This document shows, piece after piece, positions 42,091 through 50,988 of a stretch of 53,561 bases of DNA. The translations under genes and the position numbers were made by a program. Within the stretch, counting starts at the first letter, position 1; every line of letters begins with the position of its first letter. The notes under the pieces are model-generated. The model ran no database searches. It was not told the origin of the DNA and saw nothing but the letters and a program-made list of their open reading frames with translations. Location of the stretch: the NCBI GenBank assembly GCA_964500225.1, contig CAZCOA010000016.1, positions 1 through 53,561 on the forward strand, read 5' to 3'. Source of the stretch: JAAYDY01 sp964500225 (GTDB taxonomy: Bacteria; Planctomycetota; Phycisphaerae; FEN-1346; JAACEH01).

Positions 42091-42858
42091 CTACTTTTCC
42101 GTCTCCACGTTCAGGCTTTCGTTCAGGGCGGGCTGGAGCATCTCGCCGTTGACGTCCGGCGTGGGCAGCCGCACCGTCCGGCGGAACACCAGGGCCTTCT
42201 GGGGATCCGTCTGCGGATCGGCGGAGATGCGGAAACGAATGGCCACGGGCATTTTATCCACGCCGAAGCCGCCTTCCCACTGGTCCTGGTATTCGGCCTG
42301 GCGACCGTTGGCGGGTTCGTCCTCCCCGGGTTGGGGGAGGAAGTCCATGTCGAACTCCGTCAGCCCGTCGGCCAGCAGGACGAGCCCCTGGTCCGAACTG
42401 CGGATGGCTACGGCGGAGCGGTCCGTCTCGATGGCCAGCTCTCGCCGGAATACGGCAAGGGCTTTCTCGTTGTTCGGGTCCTGGCCCACCAGGTACGCAA
42501 TCTCGATCAGTCCCGGCCGCTCGCGCATTTCCTCGCTGACGCGGATGGGCGTCGCCGACGGGAACGCGATGCTCGTGACGGTCTTGCCGGCAACTTCGCG
42601 TTTCTCGACCAGCAGGTACGCGCGGCTGTCGTACACGTGAACCTGCTGAAGATCGTCGCACACCAGGTCCAGCACGCCGCGCACCTTGGCCAGCGATTCC
42701 AGGCGGCGATCCACGGCACTGCGCGTCGTAACGCTGGTTCTCATGGCGATGCCGATGGTCACGAGGATGGTCCCGGTGATCGCGGTGGCCACGAGCAACT
42801 CCAGCAGGGTCATGCCGGGGCGACGCAGGGAACGGAACGAGGACGGGAGGAGGCTCAT
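42091..42858 (-). CDS. gspJ: Type II secretion minor pseudopilin GspJ
   Basis: Minor pseudopilin of the tip complex with GspI and GspK. The prepilin motif is RRPG-MTLLELLVATAITG with the cleavage Gly and Glu+5 present. The 255-residue length and the soluble domain (LDLVCDDLQQVHVYDSR, LVLLADGLTEFDMDFL, PVAIRFRISAD) fit GspJ. The ATG at 42858 overlaps the gspI stop (ATGA), indicating coupled translation; the frame is open upstream into gspI. Confidence 0.87.
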   Translation of the reverse strand: MSLLPSSFRSLRRPGMTLLELLVATAITGTILVTIGIAMRTSVTTRSAVDRRLESLAKVRGVLDLVCDDLQQVHVYDSRAYLLVEKREVAGKTVTSIAFPSATPIRVSEEMRERPGLIEIAYLVGQDPNNEKALAVFRRELAIETDRSAVAIRSSDQGLVLLADGLTEFDMDFLPQPGEDEPANGRQAEYQDQWEGGFGVDKMPVAIRFRISADPQTDPQKALVFRRTVRLPTPDVNGEMLQPALNESLNVETEK

Positions 42859-43403
42859 GGCGTCGTCTCCTCGTTCTCTCGCTTGTCCTCCTCGATGCGC
42901 GGCTTGGGCAGCCACGTCACCAGGGCGGCGAGCACCTTGTCGCCCGCGGGGTCGCGGACCTCGATGCGCACGGAGACAAACAGGCCGGGGTCGAACTCCT
43001 CTTCTTCCTCTTCCTCGGTTGCGGTCAGCAGGGAGTCGTCTTCTTCCTCCTCGGAGTAAACGTCGAGCCGCTGCTGATCCATGTAGGGATCGCGCTGCGC
43101 CGTGATCCGAAAAACCCGGAAGGGGGCGTTCCGTGGGTCGCCCGAATAGCCGGGAATTCCGATCTCGACCTCCTGCTCGGGGAACTGTCGGTTGCCGTCG
43201 GCTTCGAAGACGGGCTGAGCGAGGAAGTCGTCCATGGCGGCCTCGGCGACGGCCAGGGCCTGGGCCTGACGGATGATCTGCTGAGTGTTCCTGACGGCAG
43301 CCGCCTGACTGCCGAGCAGCACCACCAGCGCAAAGCCGATGATGGCCGCGGCCGCCATGACCTCCAGCAACGTAAAGGCTCGATGGTGTCGGTGTGAGCC
43401 CAT
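42855..43403 (-). CDS. gspI: Type II secretion minor pseudopilin GspI
   Basis: Minor pseudopilin forming the tip complex with J and K. The N-terminus HRA-FTLLEVMAAAAIIGFAL is a prepilin signal with Glu+5, but the residue before the cleavage site is Ala rather than Gly. VLLGSQAAAVRN follows. The soluble domain carries an unusual acidic insert (EEEEDD, then seven Glu in a row, about residues 117-137). It has 182 residues, longer than most GspI because of that insert. Confidence 0.83.
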   Translation of the reverse strand: MGSHRHHRAFTLLEVMAAAAIIGFALVVLLGSQAAAVRNTQQIIRQAQALAVAEAAMDDFLAQPVFEADGNRQFPEQEVEIGIPGYSGDPRNAPFRVFRITAQRDPYMDQQRLDVYSEEEEDDSLLTATEEEEEEEFDPGLFVSVRIEVRDPAGDKVLAALVTWLPKPRIEEDKRENEETTP

Positions 43404-43407
43404 GTGA

Positions 43408-43989
43408 TTACATCCGTCGCCCTGGGGCCTTGATTTTCAGTTCGTACTCTTGCGGCGTCTCGTACCCTTTGACGATGGTTGTCAGTCCGGTCAGCGGATT
43501 GAGCCGCACGGTCCGCTTCAGTTCGGCGTTGTTCTTGAACCTCATCAGGAGCCGCACGGGCGTGCAGACGCCGGTGGGCCAGAATCGCAGGACAACGGTC
43601 TGCTGGTCCAGGACATCGTCAACGCCGATGATGGACCGATCCAACAGCATGGACGCATCCCACTGGCTCTGGGCGAACGGCCGGTTCTCGCCGACATCCG
43701 CCGAGGCGTCCTGACTCCACTGCGCCGCCGGGTCCTCGTAGAAGCAGAGAATCCGGTGGTCCTCGGGATAGAGCTCCAGGCGGACGACCTTTTGCCGGAG
43801 GATGGCCTGGCTGCGGGCGGTGCGCAGATGAGCGGCCACCTCGGCGGCCGCCTTGTCGGCCTTGAACCGCGGCGTAATCGCGTCGGCGTTGACGAACACC
43901 AGGCCGCTGACGAGCGAGATGACGAAAACGACTGCCATCAGCTCAATCAGAGTGTACGCGTCACGGCGTGGTCGCCGGCGGCGGTCCAT
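43408..43989 (-). CDS. gspH: Type II secretion pseudopilin GspH
   Basis: Minor pseudopilin linking the tip to the GspG shaft. The prepilin motif is RRDA-YTLIELMAVVFVISLV, with Glu+5 and Ala in place of Gly at -1. The GspH-like domain follows (AAEVAAHLRTARSQAILRQK, VVRLELYPEDHR, VVLRFWPTGVCTPVRLLM). At 193 residues it is normal. It starts at an ATG five bases after gspG. Confidence 0.83.
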   Translation of the reverse strand: MDRRRRPRRDAYTLIELMAVVFVISLVSGLVFVNADAITPRFKADKAAAEVAAHLRTARSQAILRQKVVRLELYPEDHRILCFYEDPAAQWSQDASADVGENRPFAQSQWDASMLLDRSIIGVDDVLDQQTVVLRFWPTGVCTPVRLLMRFKNNAELKRTVRLNPLTGLTTIVKGYETPQEYELKIKAPGRRM

Positions 43990-43994
43990 GGCGG

Positions 43995-44471
43995 TCAGTA
44001 GCCTCCAATCCAGTTCGCCGGATCCTCGCCGCGGCTGGCTATGTCGCGGGCGTAGCCTTCGCCGCCCAATTGTCCGCCTTCGCCGTAGCTGAAGACGATG
44101 TATTCTTGCCCGTTTTCGGTTGTTCGGACGAGGTACTGGTAATCGTTGTTCCAGGGATCCTTGGGTACCGCGGACATCTTCAGATAGCCGCCGGCCGGGT
44201 AGTCCACGGCGTCGCCGGGTGCGTGGACCAGGGCGTCGAGCCCCTCTTCCATGGTGGGGAAGCGGCCGTTGTCCATCTGGAACAGCTCGATGGCCTGGTC
44301 GAAGGTGGCGATCTGGGCCTTGGCCGTGTTGACGCGGGCCTTGTTGATCTGATTCATGATGGTCAGTCCGCCCAGGCCGACCAGCAGACCGATGATGAAG
44401 ATCACGGCCATCATTTCCAGAAGCGTGAAGCCTCTCGTGGTTCGTTTAATAGGATGCCTTCCACGGTTCAT
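43995..44471 (-). CDS. gspG: Type II secretion major pseudopilin GspG
   Basis: Main subunit of the pseudopilus. The prepilin motif is TRG-FTLLEMMAVIFIIGLLV with Gly-1 and Glu+5. The soluble domain has the diagnostic order AQIATFDQAIELFQMDNGRFPTMEEGLDALV, then GYLKMSAVPKDPWNNDY and a C-terminal GEGGQLGGEG loop with acidic residues typical of the calcium-binding site. It has 158 residues and lies ten bases after gspF. Confidence 0.95.
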   Translation of the reverse strand: MNRGRHPIKRTTRGFTLLEMMAVIFIIGLLVGLGGLTIMNQINKARVNTAKAQIATFDQAIELFQMDNGRFPTMEEGLDALVHAPGDAVDYPAGGYLKMSAVPKDPWNNDYQYLVRTTENGQEYIVFSYGEGGQLGGEGYARDIASRGEDPANWIGGY

Positions 44472-44481
44472 TGCGTGCCTC

Positions 44482-45705
44482 CTACAGGCTTTCCAGGTTC
44501 GACATTTGCATGATCGGCAGCATGACCGATGCCACGATGAAGCCGACCACGGCGGCCATCGCCAGGATGATCACCGGCTGCATGAGTGCGTTGAGCTTGG
44601 TGATCGTGATATCCACCTCGGCGACCATGTTCGACGACAGCCGCTTCAGGACGGTCTCCAGTTCGCCGCTCTGTTCGCCTACGGCGACCATGTGGGCCAC
44701 GGCCCGGGGGATGATGCGGCTGCGGCGAAGCACGGCGCTGACGTCCGACCCGCGCAGAATGCTCTCCTGGAGGTCGCTGAGGGTGTCCTTCATCAGCGAG
44801 TTGCCGGTGGTTTCCTTCAGGACGGCCATGCAGTCGGCCATCTTCACGCCGCTGGCCAGCAGAATCTGCAAGGTTCCGGTGAAGTGGGCCGTCTGGGTCT
44901 TGCGGACCAGATCGCTGACCACCGGAATCCGCAGCATGAGGCGGTCCGTCAGGCGCCGCCCGCGGTCGGTCTTGAGGAAGAGCGTCAGCAGGAAGCCCAG
45001 GCCGACGACGGCTCCCGTCAACAGGATCCAGTGCTCGGTCATGAAGTCGCTCGTGCCCATCAGGATTCGCGTCGGCAGGGGAAGTTCGTTGCCGAAGCTC
45101 TCGATGACTTCCTTGAGCTTGGGCAGGACGTTGGTCATCAGGAAGACGACGATGCCGGTCATGACGGCGATCATGATGATCGGATAGATCATGACGGCCC
45201 CGAGCTGCCCCTTTCGCATCGACTGCTCGCGCAGGAAATCGGCCAGGTTCCGCAGAACCTCCGGCAGCGTTCCGGCCGTCTCGCCGACACGCACCATGCT
45301 CAGGTACATGTGGCCGAAGAGCCACTGGTGCGGCTCCATGGCATCGGCGACGCTGGAGCCGTTGGCCACGCGGTCGCGGATGTCGCGCAGGGCCAGGACG
45401 ACCCGCTTATCGGTCACTTCCTCGATCGTGATGTTCAGGGCCTCGGTCAGCTTGATCTCGTTCTCCAGCAGCAGGGCGAGCTGCCGTGTGACGGCCTCGA
45501 CCACCAGGAGCCGGCGGCGGCTGAAGCCGCGGTGGCGCGCCAGGTGCGCGCCGCGCCGCTGAAGCAACGTGGCTTCCTGGATGGCCGTGACGTGCAGGTC
45601 GCGTTCGCGCAGCTTGCGACGCGCGTCGCGCGGCGACTCCGCATCGAGCACGCCGGTGGACCGCCGGCCCCCGGCCCCGAGAGCTTCGTAACGATAGATC
45701 GGCAA
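44482..45705 (-). CDS. gspF: Type II secretion inner-membrane platform protein GspF
   Basis: Polytopic platform protein around which the pseudopilus assembles. The N-terminus (PIYRYEALGAGGRRSTGVLD) matches the GspF opening, and two GspF domains follow (TRQLALLLENEIKLTEALN and FTGTLQILLASGVKMADCM), each ending in hydrophobic segments. I prefer a TTG start at 45705, which gives 407 residues with an AGGGAGG site eight bases upstream and the family's usual N-terminus. The frame is open to an ATG at 45762. The 135 bases back to gspE contain an AACGCCC/GGGCGTT hairpin (45731-45747). Confidence 0.92.
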   Translation of the reverse strand: MPIYRYEALGAGGRRSTGVLDAESPRDARRKLRERDLHVTAIQEATLLQRRGAHLARHRGFSRRRLLVVEAVTRQLALLLENEIKLTEALNITIEEVTDKRVVLALRDIRDRVANGSSVADAMEPHQWLFGHMYLSMVRVGETAGTLPEVLRNLADFLREQSMRKGQLGAVMIYPIIMIAVMTGIVVFLMTNVLPKLKEVIESFGNELPLPTRILMGTSDFMTEHWILLTGAVVGLGFLLTLFLKTDRGRRLTDRLMLRIPVVSDLVRKTQTAHFTGTLQILLASGVKMADCMAVLKETTGNSLMKDTLSDLQESILRGSDVSAVLRRSRIIPRAVAHMVAVGEQSGELETVLKRLSSNMVAEVDITITKLNALMQPVIILAMAAVVGFIVASVMLPIMQMSNLESL

Positions 45706-45840
45706 AACGTCCGCCTCCCTGGTCTCATCGAACGCCCCAAGGGCGTTTTTCCACGCCGCCATTCCGTCGCGACCTGCCGCCCGAGCCGCCGCCGAGCCGG
45801 ACCGTCCCTCGCATTCGAGCGGCCGGCGGACATGTCCGGA

Positions 45841-47541
45841 TCAGAACACGTCGCGCTGCGTCACGCGCAGCACTTCATCGAGCGTTGTCTCCCCCGCGAC
45901 GGCCTTCACGGCTCCGTCCATTCGCAGGGTCTTCATGCCTCGGGCCACGGCCGAGGCCTTCATCATGGCCGCGCTGTCGTGACGCTGAATCTGCGCGCGG
46001 ACCTCGTCGTCCACCATCAGCAGTTCGTAGATGCCCATGCGGCCATGGTACCCGGTGTTCAGGCACTCGTCGCACCCGACGCCGCGCCACAACTGGGTGC
46101 CCGGTGTGATGAGGTTGCCCACGTCGAGCTGCTCGATCACCCGCGGGTCCGGAGTGTACGGTTGCCGGCAATTCGGGCAGATGCGCCGCACCAGACGCTG
46201 GGCCAGTACGGCCAGCAGACTGCTCGAGGCCAGGTACGGCTCGATGCCCAGGTCCAGAAGACGGGCCACCGCGCCGGGAGCATCGTTCGTGTGAAGCGTC
46301 GAGAACACCAGGTGACCGGTGAGCGATGCCTGGATGGCCAGGCGGGCCGTCTCCAGGTCGCGGACTTCGCCGACCATGATCACGTCGGGGTCCTGGCGAA
46401 CCACGTGCCGCAACGTCGTCGCGAACGTCAGGCCTTTCTTCGATGCCACCTGAATCTGGCTGATGCCGGTGAGCTGGTACTCGATCGGGTCTTCGACCGT
46501 CAACACGTTCTTCTCGGCCGAGTTGATCCGGTTCAGGCAGGCGTAGAGCGTGGTGGTCTTGCCGCTGCCGGTCGGCCCGGTGACGAAGAAGATGCCGTGG
46601 CTCATGTTGATGAGCGACAGGATGTTGGCGTGCAGGTGTGCGTCCATGCCGAGCTGGTCGAGGTCGTAAACGCCGGTGGTCTTGTCGAGCAGGCGGAGGA
46701 CGACGCGCTCGCCATAGCTGGTCGGGACGATGCTGACGCGCAGGTCCACCTCGCGGTCGCCGATGCGGACGCTGCACCGGCCGTCCTGCGGCATGCGGCG
46801 CTCGGCGATGTCCATGCCGGCCATGACCTTGATGCGCGACGTGATCAATGGCTGCACGCTGCGCGCCGGGCTGAAAATATCGTACAGCACGCCGTCGATG
46901 CGGTAGCGAATCTGGAGCTTGTTTTCGTAGGGATGCACGTGGATGTCGCTAGCCCGCATCTTCAAGGCGCGGAACAGGATGCTGTTGACCAGACGGATGA
47001 CGGGCGGCTTGTTGACCACGTCGAGCAGGTCGTCCGTGGCGCTGATCTGATGGGCCAGCGATTCCATGCCGGCGTCATCCAGTTCCTCGACAATCTCGTC
47101 CACGACGTCCATGCGGTCTTCGTAGGCCGAGTCGATGGCGCCGGCCACTTCGCTGCGCGGCGCCAGGACCAACTGGACGGGCATTCCCAGCCGCTTCTCC
47201 ACGTCCTCGATCGCATAGATGTTCAGCGGCGAGCACGTAGCCATGGTCATCACGCCGTTGGTCTTGCCGACCCCGACCATGCCGTGGCGGCGGGCGAACA
47301 TCGCGGGAACCCGTTCTTTGAACTCCGCCGGCACGTCGCGCCCGCGCAGTTCACGGCGGTACTCGATGCCGAGCAGGGCCGAAAGCTTGCTTAGCACCTG
47401 TTCCTCGGTGAATCGGCCGTCCTCGGCCAGGACCGTTTCCAGCGAACGGCCGTGCGAAGCGGCCTCGGCGATGGCCACCTGAAGGGGTTCCGCCCCCATG
47501 GACGCGAACGAGTCGAGCCAGCGATTCAGGTAATCAGTCAT
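45841..47541 (-). CDS. gspE: Type II secretion ATPase GspE
   Basis: Hexameric ATPase that drives pseudopilus assembly. The 566-residue protein has an N1 domain (EEQVLSKLSALLGIEYRREL), then the ATPase core with RASDIHVHPYENKLQIRYRI, Walker A GPTGSGKTT (322-330), the Asp box NVLTVEDPIEYQL, Walker B DPDVIMVGEVRD and the His box TGHLVFSTLHTNDA. A zinc-binding set C455, C458, C490, C493 follows, as in the GspE/PilB family. The ATG at 47541 starts 66 bases after gspD. Confidence 0.95.
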   Translation of the reverse strand: MTDYLNRWLDSFASMGAEPLQVAIAEAASHGRSLETVLAEDGRFTEEQVLSKLSALLGIEYRRELRGRDVPAEFKERVPAMFARRHGMVGVGKTNGVMTMATCSPLNIYAIEDVEKRLGMPVQLVLAPRSEVAGAIDSAYEDRMDVVDEIVEELDDAGMESLAHQISATDDLLDVVNKPPVIRLVNSILFRALKMRASDIHVHPYENKLQIRYRIDGVLYDIFSPARSVQPLITSRIKVMAGMDIAERRMPQDGRCSVRIGDREVDLRVSIVPTSYGERVVLRLLDKTTGVYDLDQLGMDAHLHANILSLINMSHGIFFVTGPTGSGKTTTLYACLNRINSAEKNVLTVEDPIEYQLTGISQIQVASKKGLTFATTLRHVVRQDPDVIMVGEVRDLETARLAIQASLTGHLVFSTLHTNDAPGAVARLLDLGIEPYLASSSLLAVLAQRLVRRICPNCRQPYTPDPRVIEQLDVGNLITPGTQLWRGVGCDECLNTGYHGRMGIYELLMVDDEVRAQIQRHDSAAMMKASAVARGMKTLRMDGAVKAVAGETTLDEVLRVTQRDVF

Positions 47542-47607
47542 GCGATCCAGCCTCTATGCTCTGCGGCCGCGCGGAGCGGCATTCCGCGACCTGCTCCGGT
47601 GGGGGCC

Positions 47608-50466
47608 TCACTCAGGCAGCGGCACGATGATCGGCGCGGGTCGGTAATCGTTATTTGGATTCTGTACCGGGGCTGGCGGGGCGGCCTCCGTCGTTGCCGG
47701 CGGTACAGGCTTCTCGGGTGGCGGCGACGGCTGCGGGGGCTGCCGAGGCTCCGTAATGGGCGCCGCTTCAGGCGCCGTGTCGGGGGCGGGCGCCGCCGAC
47801 GGCTCGTTCCCGTCAACAGCAGGGGCCGGGGTGGACGACGGTTGCATGGTTGCCATGCCGTTGCCCGTTGGATACGTCGCCTGGGATGCCGGGACGCCCG
47901 TCGGCGCCGGCGGGCGGGCCGTGCCCGACAGATTCACTTGCCCGCCCTTGTCCAGGTGCTTTTCCATGGCCCGGCGGCGCAGGACTTCATTGAGCCGCTT
48001 GGCTTCCGCCTTGGCGGCTTCTTCCGACAGGTCCGGATCGAGTTCCTTGAGGTCCTCCGGAAGAATCTCGCGGGCCTTTTTCGTTTCGTCATAGAGGTCC
48101 TGGAACGTGATGTCGCGGATGATGCTGGCCTTGACGAACAGGTAGATCGTGGACTTCACGTCCTGATTCTGACGGCGTTTGAACAGCTCGCCAAAGAGCG
48201 GTATATCGGCGATCAGCGGAATCTTCGTCTCGGTTTTGATCTTGCGCTTTCCGTGGAGGCCGCCGATGACGACGGTGCGCTGGTCGGGTATTGTGACGCG
48301 CGTCTGGACCTCGCGGTTGGACCGTGGCGGCGGCACGTTGGTGTTGGCGGCGTCGCCGGTGAAGCTCTGGACGGTGGCCTTGATGTCCAGCACGAGGAAG
48401 TTGCTTTCGCTGATGTGGGGCGTGATGGTGAGCGTGGTGCCGGCCTCGACGTACTCCTTGAACGACACGGCCGAGGTGGTGGTGGTCAGCGCGCTGAGCT
48501 CGGTGACGGGTTCCTCGTCCTTGCTCGTGATGTAGCCTTCCTGGTTGTCGTTGACCAGCAGCCGCGGCTTCGAGAGCACCTGCGTGTTGCTCTTGGTCTC
48601 GATGGCCCGCAGCAGGGCGGCGACAATGCCGTCGTCCACCCAAGCCAGGGTGCCGCCGGTGCCGACGCTGCCCGGGAACAGCCGCAGGCCGGTCACTTCG
48701 TCGCGGACCGAGTACCCGTAGTCGGTCGAACCGAACTGCCAGTCGTTGGCAGAGGCTTTGCCGATGATCTCCTGGAACTCCAGTTCCAGGCCGATGTCTT
48801 TGTCGTTGCGCTGGGTGACTTCGATGAGCGTACACTCCAGGAGCACCTGGGGCAGGCGGCGGTCCACCTGGGCCAGGATCTCCGCGATCTGTTCGTGCTG
48901 GGCGGGCGTGGCGCTGACCAGCAGCGAGTTGGTCGGCTCGAACGCGACGATGACCGGGGCGTCCTCGGCGCCGGGGATCGGCGCCTTGGTCCGCGGGTCG
49001 ATGCCGCCGGACTCCATGACCTCCTTCAGAATGTCCACCACGCCCTTTTGCGAGGTGCCGCCGCCGGCCGACGTGTCGGTGCTGCTCGACACGGCCCGGT
49101 GTTCGAGCGTGTAGACGCGAATCTTGTCGAATTCCTCCGGCTTGACGTCAATGCGTTCCAGGAGGTTCCGGATGGCCGCATGCTCCTCCGGCGTTGCGCT
49201 GACCACGACGGTATTGGTGTCCACCAGGACGGTCAGTCGGGGCAGGGCCCCCGTGCCGCCCAAGTCGCCCGCCGTGGCCGTGACCGTCTGTTGCGGCTGG
49301 CCGGTACGCTGGGCCGTGGTGGTCGTGCGGGTGGTGGTGGTGCGCCGGGCCGTCGTCGTGGTGATGTTGAACTCCATGCCGCCAACCTTCAACTCCTGAA
49401 TGGCACGGGCCACGTCCTCGGCCGACAAGTAAATGGGCCGATAGAGCTCGATCACCTGGAGCTCCTTGCGCGGTACGTCGTAGATGTTGAGGATCTCTTC
49501 CAGCTTGTCCAGTTCGGTGGTCGCGCCGATGAGAATAAGCCGGTTGGTGCGCTCGTCCACGTCGATGAACGGCACTTGGTCCTGCTCGGCGGGGACACGC
49601 TGCCAGACGATCCGCGTCGTGTTGCCCACGCGCTGCGGAGTCGGCACGGTGCGGGTCCGTGCCTGGCTTCGCGCGGCCAGGACGTTGTTCAGCTTCACGG
49701 CCATGTCCGGCGCGCGAGTGTACCGCAGCTCGATGATCCGGACCTCGACCTCCGAGGGCTTGACGTCCATAAGCTGGATCAGCGGCCGCAACTGGTCCAG
49801 ACGCTTGCGCGTTTCGACGATCTGCACAAGACCGCGATCCGACAGGGGGATGATCAGGCCGCTCTCGCTGATGAACGGGGTCAGGGCGTCCTGAATGTCC
49901 TTCGGGTCGGCGTACTGGAGCTGGATCGTCTCGGTGACGATGGTTTCGCCGGTCACGTCGCCGGCGATCTCGTTCGGCGGCAGCAGGCGGGCCCACTGCC
50001 GGGCATTGGCCGTCGGCACGATCAGAATCCAGTCGCTCTTGGGCAGGCGGATCATGCTGAAGCCGACGACGTTGAGACTGTTCTCAAGAAGGTCGTACAA
50101 CTCGCCGACGCGGACCTTCTGGTTGGGCCGGATCGTGATGGGCCCGGTCAGGGTGTTGTTGTAGATGAACTTCAGGTGGAGCTTCTGCCCGACGTACTCT
50201 ACGAAAACGCGAACGTCCATGTTGTCCGGCAACGACAGCTCAAGCACCTCGTCCGGGTTGACCGTCGCTTCGGCGGCCGGGGCCGTCACGGTTGGACGAG
50301 CCGGCTGCTCTTCGCCGATCCGTTCCTGGGCCGGAGGTTCTTGCCCCACCGGCGGCTCCTGGGACCAGACCGTTGCGGCCGGAGCCATTGCCATGATCAC
50401 GCCGACCGCAGGCAGGAGGACCGCCTTGACAAGGCTGCGCGGGAACAATAAGCTCTGCTCTGCCAT
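47608..50466 (-). CDS. gspD: Type II secretion outer-membrane secretin GspD
   Basis: Forms the outer-membrane channel. The 952-residue protein has a signal peptide (about 1-35), N0 (about 73-155), N1 (175-235), N2 (240-332), N3 (336-442), one further N-type repeat (448-536) and the secretin core (about 538-800; VDDGIVAALLRAIETKSNTQ, VTIPDQRTVVIGGL). A Pro/Ala-rich tail of about 85 residues ends it. Usual GspD has N0-N3 and 650-750 residues. A Thr-rich loop lies in N3 (about 368-385). The ATG at 50466 has GGAGAAGG eight bases upstream; one ten codons earlier would overlap the opposite-strand gene. Confidence 0.94.
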   Translation of the reverse strand: MAEQSLLFPRSLVKAVLLPAVGVIMAMAPAATVWSQEPPVGQEPPAQERIGEEQPARPTVTAPAAEATVNPDEVLELSLPDNMDVRVFVEYVGQKLHLKFIYNNTLTGPITIRPNQKVRVGELYDLLENSLNVVGFSMIRLPKSDWILIVPTANARQWARLLPPNEIAGDVTGETIVTETIQLQYADPKDIQDALTPFISESGLIIPLSDRGLVQIVETRKRLDQLRPLIQLMDVKPSEVEVRIIELRYTRAPDMAVKLNNVLAARSQARTRTVPTPQRVGNTTRIVWQRVPAEQDQVPFIDVDERTNRLILIGATTELDKLEEILNIYDVPRKELQVIELYRPIYLSAEDVARAIQELKVGGMEFNITTTTARRTTTTRTTTTAQRTGQPQQTVTATAGDLGGTGALPRLTVLVDTNTVVVSATPEEHAAIRNLLERIDVKPEEFDKIRVYTLEHRAVSSSTDTSAGGGTSQKGVVDILKEVMESGGIDPRTKAPIPGAEDAPVIVAFEPTNSLLVSATPAQHEQIAEILAQVDRRLPQVLLECTLIEVTQRNDKDIGLELEFQEIIGKASANDWQFGSTDYGYSVRDEVTGLRLFPGSVGTGGTLAWVDDGIVAALLRAIETKSNTQVLSKPRLLVNDNQEGYITSKDEEPVTELSALTTTTSAVSFKEYVEAGTTLTITPHISESNFLVLDIKATVQSFTGDAANTNVPPPRSNREVQTRVTIPDQRTVVIGGLHGKRKIKTETKIPLIADIPLFGELFKRRQNQDVKSTIYLFVKASIIRDITFQDLYDETKKAREILPEDLKELDPDLSEEAAKAEAKRLNEVLRRRAMEKHLDKGGQVNLSGTARPPAPTGVPASQATYPTGNGMATMQPSSTPAPAVDGNEPSAAPAPDTAPEAAPITEPRQPPQPSPPPEKPVPPATTEAAPPAPVQNPNNDYRPAPIIVPLPE

Positions 50467-50494
50467 GATATGCACCTTCTCCACGAAACGTGCC

Positions 50495-50944
50495 ATGTTG
50501 GCCTTGTTGCCTGTGCTACTGGTCGCCCAACCGGGGTGCAGAAGCCAGTCGCCTGCCTCGTCGCCGGCTGCGGTCCGGTCCGAGTCTCCCACGGTGACCA
50601 TGCTGCGATCGCGCACCGACCAGGTGCTCCGCGACATCGCCGTGGGCAACTTCCGGCAGTTGGCCCAGTACTACGCGCCTGGCGCCGAGGTGGACCTTCG
50701 CAGCGAAATCGAATACCACCTCGGCGGCCCGTTCGGCAACGTCAACCTTTACAGTTGGACGGCCGCTGCTATCGGTGTCGAACTGTCCGACGATGGGCGT
50801 CATGCCCGCACGGGTGTCGAAGTCATCCTTCAGGGGCCCCGAAACGAACTCTACAAGAAGGGCATCCTGTTCACCTGGTCTCGATCGGACGACACCCGCG
50901 AGATGACCTTCTACCTGCTGCCCAACGCTTCCGCCACGCCTTGA
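50495..50944 (+). CDS. Small exported protein, opposite strand between gspC and gspD
   Basis: Not recognised. The 149-residue protein begins MLALLPVLLVAQPGCRSQS, a hydrophobic leader ending in Cys that could be a lipoprotein signal. QPG before the Cys is a poor lipobox, so simple export is also possible. The mature part (LRSRTDQVLRDIAVGNFRQL, AQYYAPGAEVDLRSEIEY, GVELSDDGRHARTGVEVIL, GILFTWSRSDDTREMTFYL) alternates helix and strand like an NTF2/SnoaL-type domain. No ribosome-binding site is clear; an ATG at 50465 facing the gspD start is an alternative. Its place between gspC and gspD suggests a pilotin-like partner of the secretin, which is speculation. Confidence 0.65.
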   Translation: MLALLPVLLVAQPGCRSQSPASSPAAVRSESPTVTMLRSRTDQVLRDIAVGNFRQLAQYYAPGAEVDLRSEIEYHLGGPFGNVNLYSWTAAAIGVELSDDGRHARTGVEVILQGPRNELYKKGILFTWSRSDDTREMTFYLLPNASATP

Positions 50945-50946
50945 TC

Positions 50947-50974
50947 GTGCCGCTCGGGCTCGCCCCGACGGCAC
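50947..50974. terminator. Hairpin between the convergent exported-protein and gspC-like genes
   Basis: GTGCCG (50947-50952) pairs with CGGCAC (50969-50974), and inside it TCGGG (50954-50958) pairs with CCCGA (50964-50968), with a single bulged C. No U-tract is seen on either strand. Confidence 0.45.
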
Positions 50975-50988
50975 GCCATGATCCATCC

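Noticed and set aside
44356..47394. 1012-codon plus-strand frame over gspE and gspF
   Set aside because: Repetitive Asp/Gly/His/Arg composition, no domain, and the opposite strand encodes clear GspE and GspF.
47452..50451. 999-codon plus-strand frame over gspD
   Set aside because: Composition mirrors the antisense of a secretin gene; no signal peptide or motif.
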